A stretch of DNA of 64,000 bases from Doris montereyensis (Eukaryota > Mollusca > Gastropoda > Nudibranchia > Dorididae). Position numbers and translations under genes: made by a program. The notes under the pieces are model-generated. The model saw only the letters and a list, made by a program, of their open reading frames with translations, made no database searches and had not been told where the DNA came from. The DNA lies in contig JAXRKP010000368.1 in assembly GCA_037039925.1 (NCBI GenBank), positions 128,501 through 192,500 of the forward strand, read 5' to 3'. Position 1 is the stretch's first letter. Every line of letters begins with the position of its first letter. Below are positions 54,180 through 64,000 of this stretch, piece after piece.

Positions 54180-57130
54180 AAACACTCTTTCTTTCTTTCT
54201 TTCTTACTTTATTAGTTCCCATTCTACCGTTTGGTGTATGGGTTCAGATGCACGAAATGGTCTTTCTCCAGGATGCCCTGTCCTGGCATTTTCTTTTTCC
54301 TTCCAAAAAAGTTAAATTTCTATGCTTCAATGCCTCTTATATCTTCTTCCCACTTTCTCTGAGATCTGCCTTTTGGTCTTTTACCTTGGCTTTAGCACTG
54401 TATACTGATTTAGCTATTCTATTGTCAATCATTCTGCTTACATGCCCAAATCATCTGAGTTGATTTATTTCTATCTTAGTTTTTATGCCGTCTGCTGTGG
54501 TTTGATCTCTTATTGTTGTGTTTCTGATTTTGTCTCTTTTAGTTTTCCCTAATACTCTTCTTAGATATTTTATTTGGGCTGCCTGTACTTTACTGTTCTC
54601 TCTAATGTCTAAGGTCCAGGTGTCGCTGCCATAGAGGATAGAAGAACAATAAACTGTGTTGTATACTGCCATTTTGGTTTTAGTTGACAATTCTTGTTTA
54701 CCTACAAATGTCTTTCCTGGATGATTTATATTGCAGTTGCCTTTTGGATTCTCTGGCTGATTTCTTCTCTTAGTTTTCCCTCTGAGTTAATCATTATTCC
54801 TAGGTAATTGTAGCTGTGAACTTGTTCTAAATTCTCTCTGCCCAATTTAAGATTTTGTGTTTTAGCTTCTCTAGTTACTAGCATTGTTTTTGTCTTCTTT
54901 GCATTTGCTATCATTCCTCTTGTATTTAGTTCATTGTTCATAATGTTGATATTCGACCGAAGTTCACTTTCTGATTTTCCAAACAGAACTAAATCATCGG
55001 CAAATGAAAGCATTGATACATTTACTGGTTTGAGTTTCCACATACCTACATTCATTTTCTTCATTTTTGAGGATGCTTTTGCGACTGAATCCATAAATAT
55101 GATAAACAAAACAATACTTAGGGTACAACCCTGACTTACTCCTATATCAACATCAAATTCTGCAGATATGTTTCCAGCTACACTCACTGTACATGTTGGT
55201 TTATTATAAAAACTTTACATGGCTTCTATTAAATTTTGCTCTACATTGTGTTCTTTTAAGGAATGCCATAGTTCGTGCCTCCTCACAGCTAAGTCAATAA
55301 AACACAGGTGCTAGTCAATGTTTCTCTCAAGGAATGTTTCTATTAAGTGTAAAATTGTAAATATGTGGTCTTGTACACTTCTTCCTGGTCTAAATCCACT
55401 CTGATGTTCTTCAATCTGATCCTCTACTCTTTTCCTTAGTCTCATTTCCAGTATCCTGGTATATACTTTTACTGGAACGCCAAGTACTGGTATCCTCTAT
55501 AGTTTGAGCATTCCATAGTTGATCCTTTCTTATGTATTGATACTACTGCTCCCTTTTTCCAGTCGTCTGGTACCTGTTTGGACTTCCATGCTTGTTGGCA
55601 TATTGTATGTAGTAGCTTGTCTGCCTCTCTCCCTTGGTTTTTAATCATTTCTGGATGAACTTGATCTGCTCCTAGGACTTTTCCTTATTGCACTTTTCTC
55701 ATAGCTGTTTGGATTTCGTCCATTGATATATCTACATCTTCAGCTGTCTCCTCTGGATTACTTGTTACTCTTACTAATTGATCCTTATTTCATATGTTCT
55801 GGAGGGATTATGTAATTGTTGAAAATACTTTCTCCATGTTTCCATGATTTCGTTATCTTCTTTCATTATTTCTCCTTTGGTGTTCTTAATTTGTCGTATT
55901 GGGCATGTTTTGGTCTTTCTCGTGCTCTTCACTGCCCCCCCCCAGAACAGCTTTTGATTTCCTTGATAGTTTTCTTGAAGTCTTTCCTCTTTGGCAATAG
56001 TCCTTTTATTCACGTAATCTATCCTATCCTCTGGTCTCTTTGTTTGCAAAAGTATTTCTTCCAGGCATCATTCTTTTCTTTGATCTTAGTCTTGACATTC
56101 TTATTCCACCATGCTGTTCTTTTCCTATCTCCTTGACTTTGTTTTCTACCACAGACCTCTTCAGTAGAACTGAGGGAGTGTTTCTTTATACAATTTCCAC
56201 TTTTCTTCTATTGTGCTATCATTCAGATCCATCTGCCTTTCAATGATAAACCTTTTTATCCTAGATTGGTATATCTCTTTTACTATTGGTTTATTTAGTT
56301 CCTCTACTTTGAGTTTAGTAGCTTTCTTCTCTTTCCTTCTTTGTTTGCTTTCTTCAGTCAGTAATCTCATTTCGGCCATCACTAAGTGATCATCACTAAT
56401 TATTTCTGCTCCTCTGTTTACTCTTGCATCCAATGTACTGTAAAAAAAGGGAGCTGCTAACTATTTTGTAGTCTATCATTGACTTTTCACACCTGTCTTC
56501 ATTTACTCTTGTATATTTGTGGATATCTTTATTAGGAAAAAAGGTGTTTGCTATTTTCATGGTATTCTTTAGGCAAAAATCTATTAGTCTCTCTCCATTT
56601 GGAGAAATTGTTGCCTGTCCTTCTTTACCTATTACTCCTCCTGATGTTTCTGTATTGTTGCCTACTCTATCATTTAAATCTCCTAAAACCTTGTGTTTTT
56701 AAGATTCTTTACAGCTATTTGTAAATCGTTTTCGAAGATATCGTTTTCTTCTTTAGTGGCGTCTTCGTTTGGTCCATAAGCTATTAATAATTTAATTTCT
56801 CTTCCTTTTGGTTGAATATTTACCTCTAATAGCCGTGAGCTTATAAATTTCCAACTTTCTAGTAGCTTTGCATGCCTTTTATGCACGGAGGCCTTCTCCT
56901 GCTCTAGCTCTATCTTTGACATCTACTTCTGAGAAGATTAAAATATGATTTGGTCCTACATCTTCTATTCCTTGTCCTTTTTCTTTGTTTCTGTAATGGC
57001 CAAAATGTCTACTTTGAATTTTTCCATTTCTTCAACTAATTCTAAATCTTTTCCATTTATTGCCCCAACCTTCCATGTTCCAAAAATCACAGTCCGTGTT
57101 CGTTTTCATGTTTGTCGTTGAAAGGTCAAG
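54180..57130 (-). mobile_element. Near-full-length non-LTR retrotransposon (endonuclease + reverse transcriptase), broken
   Basis: Reading the minus strand from about 57110: endonuclease start (GTWKVGAINGKDLELVEEME, then DILAITETK), IKLLIAYGPNED, GDLNDRVGNN and ISDDHLVMAEMRLL, the motif order of APE-type LINE endonucleases. Then RT: GADQVHPEMIKNQGREADKL, VPDDWKKGAVVSIHKKGS with CSNYRG, IGVSQGCTLSIVLF, MLSFADDLVLFGKSESEL (catalytic FADD), YNYLGIMINSEGKLREEI, LYGSDTWTL and FGHVSRM. It ends near an AAAG-repeat tail at about 54180-54205. The order fits RTE-like or related clades. Several frameshifts interrupt it. Some may be assembly errors, since the motifs are well preserved. Confidence 0.9.
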
Positions 57131-57480
57131 CCGAGTATATTGCATTTATTTCTCTGCATCAGTTTGGTTTTGGATAAGCAAGGGATTAGCCCACTGTACC
57201 CTAGGTAGATGGTGGGGCTGCCACCTTGAGGCCCCCTTTCAGGCCTTGTTATTTTCTGTCAGTGTTAACTCCCTTAGCCTTAGGCCATTCAATACCAGCC
57301 TGCAAGGCAGCAGGTTGTTTTCTGTCAGGGTTAACTCCCTTAGTCTTTGATCGGCCAAGGCCTACCTGCCAGGCAGCAGGAGACTCGTGGAAGGCGGGAT
57401 CATCTTCTCCCCGTACAGGTGCTTACCTGTCCACTGCCCGGAAGAAGATGATATTGTATGGTAATTGATGGATATTCTAT
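57131..57480 (-). repeat. Two-copy 66-bp direct repeat at the 5' side of the LINE
   Basis: TTTTCTGTCAGTGTTAACTC at 57252 recurs as TTTTCTGTCAGGGTTAACTC at 57318. GCAAGGCAGCAGG at 57302 recurs as GCCAGGCAGCAGG at 57368. The period is 66 bp. The block is GC-richer than its surroundings and directly abuts the LINE 5' end, so it may be its 5' UTR. Confidence 0.7.
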
Positions 57481-58597
57481 CGGATGGAATCCAGCTAATT
57501 TCAAGCAACATTAACGGGATCCACCTTTGAACAATAGCGTGTTGATTGATCACATTGGTCATCCAAATATATTAAGGATTACTTCTTTTTGGCGTTCAAT
57601 TGCTGCGAGGTACATTTTGATCTGTTTAACTTGCTTTTTTTTACTGTCGTGTTTAAGCATATCACAAAGTGATCTATGTTCTTTACAGAATTTGTGTAAT
57701 GGTTTATGTTACTAGAATTTGGTAATTTTTTCATTGATTTTATACCAGACCAGAGTAGTATCTTTTTAGTTGTTGTTGTCTTCTTGTTTTTTTTTATAGC
57801 TCAGATTCGTAAGCGTATTTAATTCTTGATTTCAGCAGATAGCATGTATTGTTCTTTTGGTTGGCTTGATCTTGTTTTTGTTTTGTTTACTTGTTATGCT
57901 TTATTTATTTTGATGAATACATAAATACACAAGATACTTATATGTTACGCCATACACCTACATTATCATTGTCTATATCAATCTACCACTCCACACATCA
58001 ATCTTTCTTTATCTGCCTCTATATCTCTTTATCGATAAATCATTGGTGCTAATTTGACTTGAGAAATGTATGTGATTCAGTATCTTATGGAAGGCTATTA
58101 ATTATAATGTATTTCTGAAATCGCTTCCTGTGCACAGTGTCTTCGGGAAGTTTTTAGAGTGCCGATATCAAAATTGTCATTGGCTTCCTTAATCAGGGCT
58201 GACACAGTTCCTCACGGCAGTTTAGAGTGCACGTGATTTCATATCTAGATCTAGTGTCTTATCGCAGATCCACGATTCGTGGTTTTTGTTGCCTGACCGT
58301 GGCTGTTTTTATTACTTTTTCCTCAGTGCAACTGACTCAGTTTTTGTGTTTTACCGTGGACGTGCTTCAGTTTGAACGTAACCGCCACGAAATGTTAATA
58401 GCGTTAATCTAAGTGATTTGAATTTTAAAGTTATGTATTTTATTCTGTTTTTGAAACCTTCAACTTTGACTGATAGACCTTAATCTTTTTCGGAGAAATC
58501 CCCCCCCCCTAAACCATGGCCATTTTCTTTTTGAGTGTGTGTCTCTTATAGTATTCTAGTAGTCTTTTTTCGTGTACCCCATAATATCTGCTTTTAC
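57481..58597. other. No gene or repeat recognised
   Basis: AT-rich. CTAGATCTAG near 58242 and a C10 run at 58500-58509 are the only marks. Confidence 0.5.

Positions 58598-58600
<3 letters not shown>

Positions 58601-58647
<47 letters not shown>
58601..58647. repeat. (CA)n microsatellite
   Basis: CA dinucleotide tract flanked by CGCGCA and CGCACGC. Confidence 0.95.
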
Positions 58648-58650
<3 letters not shown>

Positions 58651-59480
58651 GCCTTTGCAAGCAATATGCATTGCCACAACACAGGGCAGTGACACTGGTC
58701 TGAGAATAAGTACCATACGCACATGTCTATATTTAGGTCTACTTTGTAAACATAGTATGTATTATGTGCCATTTGTATCCTTTGTATGCGTGTAGCCCAT
58801 CTAGCCGCATGTTTGCCATGCCCACATAGCAACTACCTACAGTTAGTAACACAGTGTCTTAGCTAGTACCTCTGTAATTTAAAATAACATTAGTAGTTAG
58901 TCTGAAACTCTGACAAACAAAATGATCGGTGCTGTACTTTATTCAGAGACTGAAACAAGACACTGACTTGTTTACTATTCCTTAGCTCAAATTGTTATGC
59001 AGGAGTGAATGCAAACAAAGTAACCGATTATTGTAAAGAAAGACGATGTAGATTACAGACCATTTTCCAGAATCGATCCGCTTGCATTAATGATTTCTTG
59101 TGGTTGGTGTGTTTTATTTGACGGGGTGTTGGTGGTATTGTTACTCTTTGTTTTTGTTTTATCTGTTTCAGTGTTTTATTTTTATTTTTTCACTGTGTTT
59201 GTTTTCGTATCCCTTTAATTTCATGCGCACCGCCGACCAATGTTGAACTCACAACGAGGTTTATCGATTCATTGTCTGTAAAATTCAATAGTCGGACCGA
59301 CGTCCAAAGGCTCCTGGGGGGGGGTTAAAACCAAGCCTATTTCATAAAATCAATGATTGAATGAGCCTAGGATTCTGAAAGCGACAGAACCTGAGCAACA
59401 ATTTTAACAGACATGCGCCATAAAGGAAGAGACGTGTGAATGCCGTGTACTTGTGAGTATGTCTCTGTATTGGGGGATAG
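58648..59480. other. No feature recognised
   Basis: AT-rich unique-looking DNA with a G9 run near 59316-59324. Confidence 0.5.
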
Positions 59481-59985
<505 letters not shown>

Positions 59986-60189
59986 GTCTCATGACCTAGA
60001 GTCTGGCATCGGTGTATCTTGCAGAGGCTGCCTGCTTTGCATGTCGATTTCGCCAGATCGAAGAGACCGGCCGCAGGATTATCTTTTCTTCTGTCTACAT
60101 CGGTTTTACGGTACCGCCGTCGTCTTGAGCTTACAGCGACTCTGCTCATGGGGACATGGTGTCTCTATGTACCCAACTGCATTCCGTAG

Positions 60190-60405
60190 TCACCCTTCGG
60201 GAAGCCGTTGTATTTGCTGGCGCTGCAAGAGTTTAAGTTTTTGGGCCCTGATCGCCCCATGGATAGGTCGATTCTTTTGTAAAGGGTGAGGAAGTAATAG
60301 GACCGGGTGATAATGGTCCAGGGTGCCACTTATTTTTAGTTTGTCTGGAGAAACGTTCGTCCATAAATCAGCTATTAGTAGTAGTAGGATAAATACGCCG
60401 GCCAT
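60190..60405 (-). CDS. Hypothetical ORF with signal-peptide-like N-terminus
   Basis: A 71-codon frame begins MAGVFILLLLIADLWTNV, a short n-region followed by a hydrophobic Leu/Ile core and a plausible cleavage zone, as in secreted proteins. The rest is polar and basic (RAQKLKLLQRQQIQRL) and it stops after LPEG. Just downstream on the same strand another frame carries RRRRYRK followed by a segment with three Cys (60149 leftwards to about 60010). The locus is GC-richer than its surroundings and is not repeat-derived as far as I can see. It could be the first exon of a secreted peptide precursor or chance. No homologue recognised. Confidence 0.3.
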   Translation of the reverse strand: MAGVFILLLLIADLWTNVSPDKLKISGTLDHYHPVLLLPHPLQKNRPIHGAIRAQKLKLLQRQQIQRLPEG

Positions 60406-61050
60406 ATGCCTCTGAAAGAGGAGCTCATTTATTGTTAATCAGCAGAATTACTTTATTAGTAGATATTATTATATTTCTATATTTGCCTATTTCAATGTCA
60501 GATGTTTATCAATAAAATATCTGTTATTTTATATCAAATATAAATATGCTGACGTCCATGGTTTTTTTTTGAAAATCTAGGACTTAAATTGCATGATGCT
60601 ATATTATACGGTTCATTTTAATGTGATAAGTTTAGAATGATGCAAAATGAAATGGAAACGTAACATAGAAGATCAGGTGACTTTTAAAACAAATGTTCCT
60701 AAAGCATTTGCCAATACGGATGAGTGGTTTGTTTGATAATTAGTTGTGCTACTACCAGAGTTGCGAACGTTTTCACATCCATAGATTAACTAAGTCTCAG
60801 GAAGACCCATTAAAGCGTCATCCTTTGTGCCCTTCTTATCCTCCCAATAATGTTTGTTCGTTGTGAACGCAGATCTGCGTGTGGACCACACGTTATGACT
60901 CATCCTTGTGCCTTTACTTGCCATTGAAGTCACGCCTAAAATAGACTTGCCTTAACAAATTGCTGCTAAAATTTGAACCGGTTTCTCACCTACAGTCAGA
61001 ATCCCTGTTAGAGTCGGATTTGCTACGATGTTGGGTCAGGACCCCATTTG
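60406..61050. other. No feature recognised
   Basis: AT-rich DNA left of the minisatellite. Nothing coding recognised. Confidence 0.5.
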
Positions 61051-63262
61051 TCTTAATCCTAAATTTGGCATTGTGCTCATTCCATTTCAGTTTTAAATTT
61101 AGCATTGTACTTATTCCATTTCAGTCTTAAATTGGGTATTGTACTGATTCCATTTCAGCCTTAAATGGGCATTGTGCTAATTCCATTTTAGCCTTGAATT
61201 AGGATTGTACTTATTCTGTCTCAATCTTAAATTTGGCATTGTGCTGGTTCCATTTCAGGTCAGTTTTCAATGTAGTATTGAGCACCATTCCTTATAATCA
61301 CTAATTGGGCATTGTGCTGATTCCATTTCAGTTTTAATTTTAGCATTTGTGATATTTCCATTTCAATCTTGAATTGGGCATTGTGCTGACTCCATATCAG
61401 TTTTAAACTTAGAATTGTGCTCATTCCGTTTCAATCTTAATTGGGCATTGTGCAAATTTCCGTTCAATCTTAAGTTGGACATTGTGCTCATTCCATTTCA
61501 ATTTTAAATTTGGCATTGTGTTAATTCCATTTCGATGTTGAATTGGGTATTGTGCTCATTCCATTTCAATCCTAAATTTGGCATTGTGCTCATTCCCTTT
61601 CAATCTTAAATTAGACATTGTGCTCTTTCCGTTTCGATCTTAAATTGGGAATTGTGCTGATTACATTTCAGTTTTAAATCGAGCATTGTGCCGATTCCAC
61701 TTCAGTCTTAAATTGCGCATTGTGCATATTTAATTTCATTTTTAAATTGGGATTTGTGCTGATTCCATTTCAATTTATAAATTGGACATTGTGATGATTC
61801 CATATCAGTCTTAACTTGGGCATTGTGTTAATTCCATTTCAATTTTAAATTCAGCTTTGTGCTGATTCTACTTCAGTCTTACATTGGGCATTGTGCTGAT
61901 TCCATGTGAGTCTTACATTGGGCATTGTGCTGATTCCATGTCAATCTTACATTGGGCATTGTGCTGATTCCATGTCAATCTTACATTGGGCATTGTGCTG
62001 ATTCCATTTCAGTTTTACATTGTGCATTGTGTTTATTCCATTTCAGTCTTACATCGGGGTTTGTGCTGATTCCATTTCAGTATTAAATTAGGCATTGTGC
62101 TGATTCCATTTCAATTTATAAATTGGGCTTTGTGCTGATTCCATGTCAGCCCTACATTGCGTTTATGTTTATTCCATGCCAGTGCTATTTGGGCTTTGTG
62201 CTGGTTCCATGTCAGTCTTACATTAGACTTTGTGCTGATTCTACGTCAGTCCTACATTGGGCTTTGTGCTGATTCCATGTCAGTCCTACATTGGGCTTTG
62301 TGACGATTCCATATCAGTATTAAATTCGGTTTGTGCTGATTCCATGTCAGTCTTACAGTGGGCTTTGTGACGATTCCATATCAGTATTAAATTCGGCTTT
62401 GTGCTGATTCCATGTCAGTCCTACATTGGGCTTTGTGACGATTCCATATCAGTATTAAATTCGGCTTTGTGCTGATTCCATGTCAGTCTTTGTGCTGATT
62501 CCATTGTCCTACATACGGCTTTGTGCTGATTCCATGTCAGTCCTACATTTGGCTTTGTGCTGATTCCATGTCAGTCCTACATTTGGCTTTGTGCTGATTC
62601 CATGTCAGTCCTACATTGTGCTTTGTGCTGATTCCATTTCAATTTATAAATTCGGCTTTGTGCTGATTCCATTTCAATTTATGAATTGGACATTGTGCTG
62701 ATTCCATTTCAGTTTATGAATTGGGCATTGTGCTGATTCCATTTCAGTCTTACATTGGAGTTTATGCTGATTCCATGTCAGTCCTATGCATTTGGGCTTT
62801 ATGCTGATTCCATTTCATTTCAGTCCTACATTGGGCTTTATGCTGATTCCATGTCAGTCCTACATTGGGCTTTATGCTGATTCCATTTCAGTCTTACATT
62901 GGGCTTTGTGCTGATTCCATGTCAGTCCTACATTGGGCTTTGTGCTGATTCCATGTCAGTCCTAGATTAGGCTTTGTGCTGATTCCATGTCAGTCCTACA
63001 TTGTGTTTTGTGCTGATTCCATTTCAATTTATAAATTGGGCTTTGTGCTGATTCCATTTCAATTTATGAATTGGGCATTGTGCTGATTCCATTTCAATTT
63101 ATGAATTGGGCATTGTGCTGATTCCATTTCAATTTATAAATTCGGCTTTGTGCTGATTCCATTTCAATTTATGAATTGAGTTTTGTGCTGATTCCATTTC
63201 AATTTATGAATTGGGCTTTGTGCTGATTCCATTTCAATTTATGAATTGGGCATTGTGCTGAT
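61051..63262 (+). repeat. 34-bp minisatellite, about 65 units
   Basis: A head-to-tail repeat with typical core TGCTGATTCCATTTCAG followed by a variable half such as TCCTACATTGGGCTTTG or TTTATGAATTGGGCATTG. Units at the left end (61051-61860) are more diverged and of uneven length. The centre and right are more homogeneous. Variants cluster: ATTTATGAATTGGG at 62640-62720 and 63010-63260, TCCTACATTGGG at 62130-63000. Because 34 is not a multiple of three, no long frame crosses it. Confidence 0.95.
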
Positions 63263-64000
63263 GATGGTCATGAAGAAACGTCCTTGTTGATAATATTCTT
63301 AAAGATTGCGTGACATGAAATTTTGTGTGCTTGAAAGTTTGTTTGTTTGCTTGTTCGATGGGATTGGTTGTTTGCTTGCATTTGCATGTTTGGAGTTGTG
63401 TGTGTGTGTGTGTGTGTATGTGTTGTTTTTGTTGTTGCAGTTGTCTTTTTTATGAGAATTGTGATTTGTAAAATTTTGACATTTGGAGCGAAAATTATAG
63501 CCATCGTACTTCTCTTTATATGATTTAGTAAATCAACTGTCATGCCAAGTGGCGCAATTCTTACAACTCCTTACCACTTTTTTGATTATCGGTTGAGTTA
63601 TTTCCCCATTGGTATTTATTTTGGACTATGCAGACGGAAGGTTCTATAGGCAGGTAGAGGCTTGGAAGGAGCACATCCCAAGAGTAGTGTATCAATGTGT
63701 TCAGGTGAATATCAGTCTTGATTTTAGTTATACAATTGGGCTTTAGAGTCTAAACGGGCATTGTATCCTTAGTAAAATGTTGTAATTCAAATAGCTGGAC
63801 CGTGTCGAAAATGACGTAATCAGATGGGCCACCTGGTGTTTGTGTAGACACAAATGAAAACGATGGTTTGCAATGCGTAGGCAGGGGAGGGTGGGTTTTG
63901 TTTCTGTTAGTTGTTTCTTTGCTGTTGTTTGTTTCTGTTCTTTATTTTTGGGGGGTTTAAAAATTATTATTTTTTTGTGTTTTTTGTTTGTTTTGCTTTT
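63263..64000. other. Right edge: (GT)n tract and unassigned DNA
   Basis: (GT)n at about 63396-63422, T/G-rich sequence at the very end, and one weak exon-like segment at 63634-63704 listed separately. Confidence 0.5.
63634..63704 (+). CDS. Weak exon-like segment, unknown gene
   Basis: Flanked by GGACTATGCAG and CAG|GTGAAT. The open frame GRFYRQVEAWKEHIPRVVYQ then CVQ has normal amino-acid composition, unlike the surrounding DNA, and ends in phase 0. The acceptor lacks a good pyrimidine tract. No family recognised. Confidence 0.2.

Noticed and set aside
61051..63262. CRISPR array
   Set aside because: Direct contiguous units with no unique spacers, in a eukaryotic context. It is a minisatellite.

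Overview
The window is eukaryotic: split genes with GT-AG introns, AT-rich intergenic DNA, long microsatellites, degraded LINEs and tRNA-derived SINEs. The two recognisable genes are animal genes. Intron style, the SINE/LINE mixture and dispersed CTAGAT-type motifs suggest a lophotrochozoan, most likely a gastropod mollusc. That taxonomic placement is inference. No prokaryotic, viral or CRISPR-like system was seen.

Gene 1 (+ strand, exons from 10730 to the stop at 27388) is the 3' part of PDE2A, the GAF-regulated cyclic-nucleotide phosphodiesterase. It covers most of GAF-B, the connecting helix, the whole HD-type catalytic domain and a short acidic, Asn-rich tail. GAF-A and the start of GAF-B are not found and probably lie upstream of the window. 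Two features stand out. A pair of homologous in-frame exons (15158-15235 and 17447-17527) encode alternative versions of the GAF-B-to-catalytic connecting helix. A possible 27-nt in-frame microexon (25909-25935) lies inside the catalytic domain.

Gene 2 (- strand, 41684 down to 36161) is a complete six-exon FRG1, about 265 codons, with a Lys-rich nuclear-signal region, a fascin-like beta-trefoil and the conserved C-terminus. It is convergent with PDE2A. About 8.8 kb of microsatellite, LINE remnant and unassigned DNA separates the two stop codons.

Both genes keep good splice sites and near-gapless homology, yet both carry 1-2 nt frame breaks, most of them in short homopolymers. Restoring one base at three sites makes the PDE2A coding length exactly divisible by three. 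The simplest reading is residual long-read assembly indels, so single-frame ORFs in this window underestimate coding content.

The rest is repetitive. 1-10.7 kb is microsatellite plus probable PDE2A intron. 32.5-33.0, 39.35-40.0, 47.86-48.24 and 54.18-57.13 kb hold non-LTR retrotransposon remnants, the last nearly full length with endonuclease and reverse transcriptase. 37.0-37.2 kb is an almost perfect 223-bp palindrome (foldback MITE). 43.2-46.1 kb holds copies of a repeat of about 345 bp. 51.47-52.13 kb is a degenerate ~25-bp minisatellite. 59.48-59.99 kb is a compound microsatellite next to a GC-richer stretch with a signal-peptide-like ORF. 61.05-63.26 kb is a ~34-bp minisatellite of about 65 units.
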